A DNA stretch of 64,000 nt from NCBI RefSeq assembly GCF_012911875.1, contig NZ_JAAXKZ010000011.1:1-64000 (forward strand). Reading direction: 5' to 3'. This stretch comes from Pseudonocardia bannensis. GTDB taxonomy: Bacteria; Actinomycetota; Actinomycetes; Mycobacteriales; Pseudonocardiaceae. The notes below the pieces were generated by a model. The model saw nothing but the letters and a program-made list of their open reading frames with translations, was not told the origin of the DNA and did not search any database. Below are positions 60,311 to 64,000 of the stretch, one piece after another. The translations under genes were made by a program, and so were the position numbers. How positions within the stretch are numbered: the stretch's first letter is position 1; each line of letters begins with the position of its first letter.

Positions 60311-60619
60311 CACTCACGCGTGGACTGCGCTCCCACCGCCCGCGTCCCGCCGAAATCTCGTCGACCTGGATCGAGTCGTGTCCAGCGCCGTCAGCGGCTC
60401 GATCGGCCACATCGACATCGGCAGGAGGCGGCCGTGACGAGCACCGGACGGCACGCCCGAACGGGTGCGGTCCGGGGTGGGCCCCCGCCTCGCGACCTCC
60501 CGTCGTCGGAACGCTCGGGCAGCCCCCGGGTTGCTGGTCGCCCGGGGGCATCGGAGCCGGCCGCGGCGTCGCCCACGCGGACGGTGCGCCGGCACGGCCG
60601 CCGTGGCACGGTGGGGCAC
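60311..60619. other. 309-nt region upstream of DUF309 gene
   Basis: The DUF309 frame is open back to GTG 60434, which has a very good GCAGGAGG site, so a longer protein is possible. The extra ~62 residues are Arg/Pro/Gly-rich and lack family similarity. No other gene seen. Confidence 0.35.
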
Positions 60620-61111
60620 ATGCCGGTGACCGCACGTGACCGCGACCCTGACGGCCGGGCCCGCAACGCCCGGCCCCGCGACGCCATGGGGCGCCCGTTG
60701 CCGCGCGGGACGACCGGCGTCGAGCGGGTGCCCGAGGACCTGGTGCTGACGGTGGACGAGACGGTCGACGAGGCCCAGCGGCTCCTCGACGACGGCCTGC
60801 CGTTCCAGGCGCACGAGGTGCTCGAAGCTGCCTGGAAGGCGGCCGGGAACGACCAGCGTGAGCTGTGGCGAGCCCTGGCTCAGGTCGCCGTCGGGCTCAC
60901 CCACGCCCAGCGCGGGAACGCCCGCGGCGCGGTGGCGCTGCTGCGCCGCGGGGCGGACGGGATCGCGCGGTGGGTGGGTAACCCGCCCTCGTCACTGGAC
61001 CTGGGCGGCCTCGATCGGCACGCGAGCGCGCTCGCCGACCGGATCGAGCGGTCCGGTGCGGGCGTGACGACGGCCGACGACCTACGCCCCCGGCTGCGTT
61101 CCGGAGGCTGA
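60620..61111 (+). CDS. DUF309 domain-containing protein
   Basis: A 163-residue protein. After a basic leader (DGRARNARPRDAMGRPLPRG) comes the DUF309 helical hairpin: LTVDETVDEAQRLLDDGLPFQAHEVLEAAWKAAGNDQRELWRALAQVAVGLTHAQRGNARGAVALLRRGADGIARW. The FQAHEVLE and GLTHAQRGN motifs are diagnostic; function unknown. ATG 60620 is preferred because homologues typically begin close to the NARPRDAMGRPLPRG leader; GTG 60434 is the alternative. Confidence 0.88.
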   Translation: MPVTARDRDPDGRARNARPRDAMGRPLPRGTTGVERVPEDLVLTVDETVDEAQRLLDDGLPFQAHEVLEAAWKAAGNDQRELWRALAQVAVGLTHAQRGNARGAVALLRRGADGIARWVGNPPSSLDLGGLDRHASALADRIERSGAGVTTADDLRPRLRSGG

Positions 61112-61170
61112 CCGGGCCGCCGCCGGTCGCACGCACCGTCGGTCCCTCGAACCCGGAGCCCGGCCGGCCG

Positions 61171-62592
61171 TCACTTCGGGGGGATGTTGTGGTTCAGCCG
61201 GAACAGGTTGCTCGGGTCGTAGCGGCTCTTCAGGTCGACGAGGCGGTCCAGGTTGGCGCCGAAGGTGCCGCGGACCATCTCGTCGCCGTCCTCGTACAGG
61301 CCGGGGAAGTTGACGTACTGGGCACCGGTGGAGAAGGGCTCCAGCGCCCGGAACGCGTCCCGGCCCCACTCGACGCAGGCGGCGTCGTCCGCCGGGCTCT
61401 CCCAGTTCGACTCGATACCGAGCAGGAACGGGGCGGACCGGTCACCGAAGGCGGTGTCCCCCGGCCCCACTCGGCTGAATGCACCCCCGAGTTGCCACAC
61501 ATCGAGCGTCGAATGCGGTGACGGGGTGTTCTCGTTCAGTTCGACGAGCGCGGCGATCGCGTCGTCCGGCAGGCCCTGGAGGTAGTGGGACTTCCAGTAG
61601 TAGCGCATTTCGTGAGCTGGGTAATCGGCGTCGAAGAATCGCTGCACCTCGAGGTAGGGCAGCGTGTCGGACAGATCCGCTATCGGCGAACCGAACTCGC
61701 GCAGCGACGTCAGATCCTGCTGCGCGCGGCCGACGTCGCCGGAGTGCACCGCGAGGTACACGACGATCGGGGCGTGATGGTGCTCGGCCGGGATCTCGTC
61801 GATCTCCGGCGCGTGCCACAGGATGGCGAACGAGCTGACCTCGTCGGGAGCGGTGGGGGCCCACTCGCGGTAGAAGCGCAGCGCGTCGGCCGCGTCCGTG
61901 CCGGCATGCACCACGAAGGCGAGGAAGACATCGGGTCCCACCGGATGCGCCCGGTACTCGAACGAGGTGACGACCCCGAAGTTGCCCCCGCCGCCCTGCA
62001 GGCCCCACAGCAGGTCGGCGTTCTCCTCCTCGCTCGCGGTCACCAACCGGCCGTCCGCGGTGACGACGTCGGCCGAGATCAGGTTGTCCGAGCTCAGACC
62101 GTGCCTGCGACGCAGCCACCCGAGCCCGCCACCCAGCGTGAGACCCGCGATGCCGGTCGCCGTGACGACCCCCATCGGCACGGCGAGCCCGAAGGCCTGG
62201 GTCTCATGGTCGAGGTCCCCGATCGTGGCCCCGCCCTCCGCCCGGACGGTTCCGCTGCCCGGATCGACGCGTATACCGTTCATGAGCGACAGATCGATCA
62301 CCAGGCCGTCGTCGCAGACCGCGCTACCGGCCACGTTGTGCCCGCCCCCGCGCACGGCGACCGGAAGGCCCCGCTCCCGCGCGTGGTTCACAGCGCTGAT
62401 GACGTCGGCGACGCCGGCGCAGCGCGCGATGAGAGCCGGACGCCTGTCCACCATCCCGTTCCACACCTGACGGACGGCGTCGTAGTCCTCGTCCGCCGGC
62501 CGGACGAGTGTCCCTCGAAAGCTGAGCCCCAGTTCCCGAGCAGGATCGTCCCGGACGTCCGCCGTCACCTTCCCGGCACCCTGCGCGGTCAT
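61171..62592 (-). CDS. FAD-binding oxidoreductase, berberine bridge enzyme type
   Basis: A 473-residue flavoprotein of the PCMH/BBE group. ATG 62592 follows AGGAGG at 7 nt. The FAD domain has RPALIARCAGVADVISAVNHARERGLPVAVRGGGHNVAGSAVCDDGLVIDLS, with His85 as the 8-alpha-histidyl FAD attachment site. The usual partner cysteine for bicovalent attachment is replaced: the loop reads GVVTATGIAGLTLGGGLGW. The C-terminal BBE motif is YDPSNLFRLNHNI. Substrate (alcohol, sugar or secondary metabolite) unknown. No export signal. Confidence 0.93.
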   Translation of the reverse strand: MTAQGAGKVTADVRDDPARELGLSFRGTLVRPADEDYDAVRQVWNGMVDRRPALIARCAGVADVISAVNHARERGLPVAVRGGGHNVAGSAVCDDGLVIDLSLMNGIRVDPGSGTVRAEGGATIGDLDHETQAFGLAVPMGVVTATGIAGLTLGGGLGWLRRRHGLSSDNLISADVVTADGRLVTASEEENADLLWGLQGGGGNFGVVTSFEYRAHPVGPDVFLAFVVHAGTDAADALRFYREWAPTAPDEVSSFAILWHAPEIDEIPAEHHHAPIVVYLAVHSGDVGRAQQDLTSLREFGSPIADLSDTLPYLEVQRFFDADYPAHEMRYYWKSHYLQGLPDDAIAALVELNENTPSPHSTLDVWQLGGAFSRVGPGDTAFGDRSAPFLLGIESNWESPADDAACVEWGRDAFRALEPFSTGAQYVNFPGLYEDGDEMVRGTFGANLDRLVDLKSRYDPSNLFRLNHNIPPK

Positions 62593-62826
62593 TGATCAGC
62601 CTCCTGTGGTCGAGATTCCCTCCCCACCGCGACCGGCGGCTCTCCAGGACCATTCGAGGGAGACCCGGCAACTTCCGGCTACGTCACCGATGACGCTTCC
62701 CGGACATCCTGTGCTGGCCGACGGCCACTGAGGGGGGCCGAGCGTACAGCCCGCGTCGTGCCCCGGAAACGTCTTCGGTACCGATTCTGCGGGCCCGGTT
62801 CGCGCCGTGGCCCCGGGTCGGCGTCG

Positions 62827-63678
62827 TCAGCGAGGCCGCGAGCCCGCCGGTGTCTCTCGCTCCGGACGAAGCCACGCCGTCCACCGCTCCACAGCGATGT
62901 AGCCCATTCGTTCGTACACGGGCCGGCCGTCGTCGCTGGCGATGAGAACCGCCGGCGCGGTGGGGTCGGACAGGGTGGCGGCCCACGTCACCGCGGCACC
63001 CGCGCCCCGCCCGCGCCACGCCGGAAGCGTCGCGACGAACTCGACGAGCGTGATCCCGGCGTGGTGATGGGCTGCCGCCACCGCGACCGGGTCACCGTTC
63101 AGCGACGCGAGCCACACCCGCGTCGCTGACGTCAGCAGCGTCGGTCCCAGCAGATCACCCGGTGCCAGCGGCTCCAGCTCCGGCATCGGATAACCCTCCA
63201 CGAGGACTCGCTCGGCCAGCGCCAGGCCCGCCGCGTCCCGGACCTCGCGCACCTCGACCGCAGGCTCGTCCGATGCCGGGCGGGGGCCGGGATGGCGCAC
63301 CATGAGCGGCGGATGCCCGATCAGGGCCAGTCCGTACGGGCGGAGGTCCGGCGTCGGCCATGCGCTGATCAGCAGGTACGGCACGTGCGGCGGGAACAGC
63401 TCGCCGATCTCGCGCAGGGTCTCCTCGGGGCGGGTCATCGGCTGGACCAGGACGACCGGGTTGGTGAGCGCCCCCCGGTCGCCGATCCAGCCCCCGGCCC
63501 AGGTCGGCCCGGACCGCCCCGGCCGGCCCGCGCCGCGTGCGACCGCCACCGGCCACGAGGCGTGCACCAGCACCGCCTGCCGGACGAGGGTGTCGTCCGC
63601 CGCGAGGTCCGGCTCCCAACCCGTCGTCAGGTGCTCGTCCTCCGCGGGGAGAATCGATGCACTCATGCCCATCACCAT
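62827..63678 (-). CDS. GNAT family N-acetyltransferase
   Basis: A 283-residue protein with an N-terminal non-catalytic half (WEPDLAADDTLVRQAVLVHASWPVAVARGAGR ... NPVVLVQPM) and a C-terminal GNAT domain (VEVREVRDAAGLALAERVLVEGYP ... ITLVEFVATLPAWRGRGAGAAVTWAATLSDPTAPAVLIASDDGRPVYERMGYIAVERWTAWLRP). The RGRGAG acetyl-CoA loop and YERMGY motif are clear. Start is uncertain between ATG 63678, 63672 and 63666. Substrate unknown. Confidence 0.88.
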   Translation of the reverse strand: MVMGMSASILPAEDEHLTTGWEPDLAADDTLVRQAVLVHASWPVAVARGAGRPGRSGPTWAGGWIGDRGALTNPVVLVQPMTRPEETLREIGELFPPHVPYLLISAWPTPDLRPYGLALIGHPPLMVRHPGPRPASDEPAVEVREVRDAAGLALAERVLVEGYPMPELEPLAPGDLLGPTLLTSATRVWLASLNGDPVAVAAAHHHAGITLVEFVATLPAWRGRGAGAAVTWAATLSDPTAPAVLIASDDGRPVYERMGYIAVERWTAWLRPERETPAGSRPR

Positions 63679-63895
63679 GACGGCCGCCCGGCAGCCCGGC
63701 AAGCCCCTCGGTGCTCCTGGCCGCACGGTGGAGCCGACCCGTACCCGCGAGGGGCTCCCCACGGCGTGAGGGCTGCTCCACTACGCGACCGGCCGACGCC
63801 GACTCGCGGCCGTCCGGGGTCGCGAGCGTGGGCCGGGCGGCCCCGGCGCGCTGTCCCCAGTGACGCCGGAGCGGGCCCGTCGTAGCGTTCGCACC

Positions 63896-64000
63896 GTGGG
63901 CGAGGTACGCCGGACGACCACCGCGACCCCCGCCGCCGTGTGGGAGGTGCTCGCCAACGGCTGGTACTACCCGGCATGGGTGGTCGGCGCGGCGCGGGTG
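63896..64000 (+). CDS. SRPBCC family protein (partial, N-terminus only)
   Basis: GTG 63896 lies 7 nt after TAGCGT (63883-63888), a leaderless layout. The 35 codons visible read GEVRRTTTATPAAVWEVLANGWYYPAWVVGAARV, the first strand and helix of a polyketide-cyclase/dehydrase (START-like) domain. The rest is outside the window. Confidence 0.7.
   Translation, partial: MGEVRRTTTATPAAVWEVLANGWYYPAWVVGAARV

Noticed and set aside
60434-60619. Longer DUF309 protein from GTG 60434
   Set aside because: The ribosome site is good, but the added residues are low-complexity and homologues typically begin near the NARPRDAMGRPLPRG leader. Left open as an alternative.

Overview
The window is very GC-rich (about 72% by impression), with GTG/TTG starts, strong third-position G/C, PPOX/F420-type oxidoreductases, a PucR/CdaR regulator and many genes whose start codon sits 6-8 nt after a TANNNT box. 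This is an actinomycete chromosome; the gene content suggests Pseudonocardiales, perhaps Pseudonocardia. The genus is an inference. There is no phage, integron, transposase, tRNA or rRNA that I can recognise.

Layout. 1-6.4 kb: a partial roadblock-like gene, a luciferase-like monooxygenase, a SnoaL-like protein, an esterase, a class A penicillin-binding protein and a small HicB-like protein. 6.6-14.0 kb (minus strand): a catabolic block made of a PucR-type regulator, the three subunits of a xanthine dehydrogenase/CO dehydrogenase-family molybdenum hydroxylase, a frameshifted SDR dehydrogenase and a cyclase-family hydrolase. 14.1-24.8 kb: mixed housekeeping genes (kinase, DUF3500, a PAS-GAF-SpoIIE phosphatase, hydrolase, PPOX enzyme, SMP-30 protein, membrane protein). 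Several genes here are decayed: a TipA-type regulator without its DNA-binding domain, an internally deleted MmcQ/YjbR protein, a metallo-beta-lactamase remnant and a frameshifted DinB gene.

24.8-40.8 kb is the most coherent system. A ten-gene minus-strand operon encodes a three-part glutamate-synthase-like enzyme (amidotransferase, GXGXG protein, FMN synthase), a type III glutamine synthetase, the four subunits of a sarcosine oxidase/N-methylglutamate dehydrogenase, PurU and FolD. Together these fit the N-methylglutamate route for methylamine oxidation with one-carbon disposal to formate. A divergent GntR/FadR regulator follows, then a same-strand operon of three small membrane proteins, an APC permease and two more membrane-associated proteins. 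Both operon promoters carry the same TTGACA-N14/15-TGGTCG(C/T)ATG module followed by a GGTC...GACC inverted repeat, so the regulator probably controls both.

41-50 kb: pirin, a GNAT protein, an SNF2 helicase with its SWIM-finger partner, DUF3817, a Cys/Met-metabolism PLP enzyme, a 22-bp tandem repeat array and a second class A PBP. 50.7-64 kb: an F420-type LLM oxidoreductase, a 59-residue protein resembling an anti-sigma motif, a Clp-N/HTH protein with twin operators, RNase HI, a YceI protein, a molybdopterin oxidoreductase, an SDR next to an acyl-CoA synthetase, DUF309, a berberine-bridge-type flavoprotein, a GNAT protein and the start of an SRPBCC gene running off the right edge.
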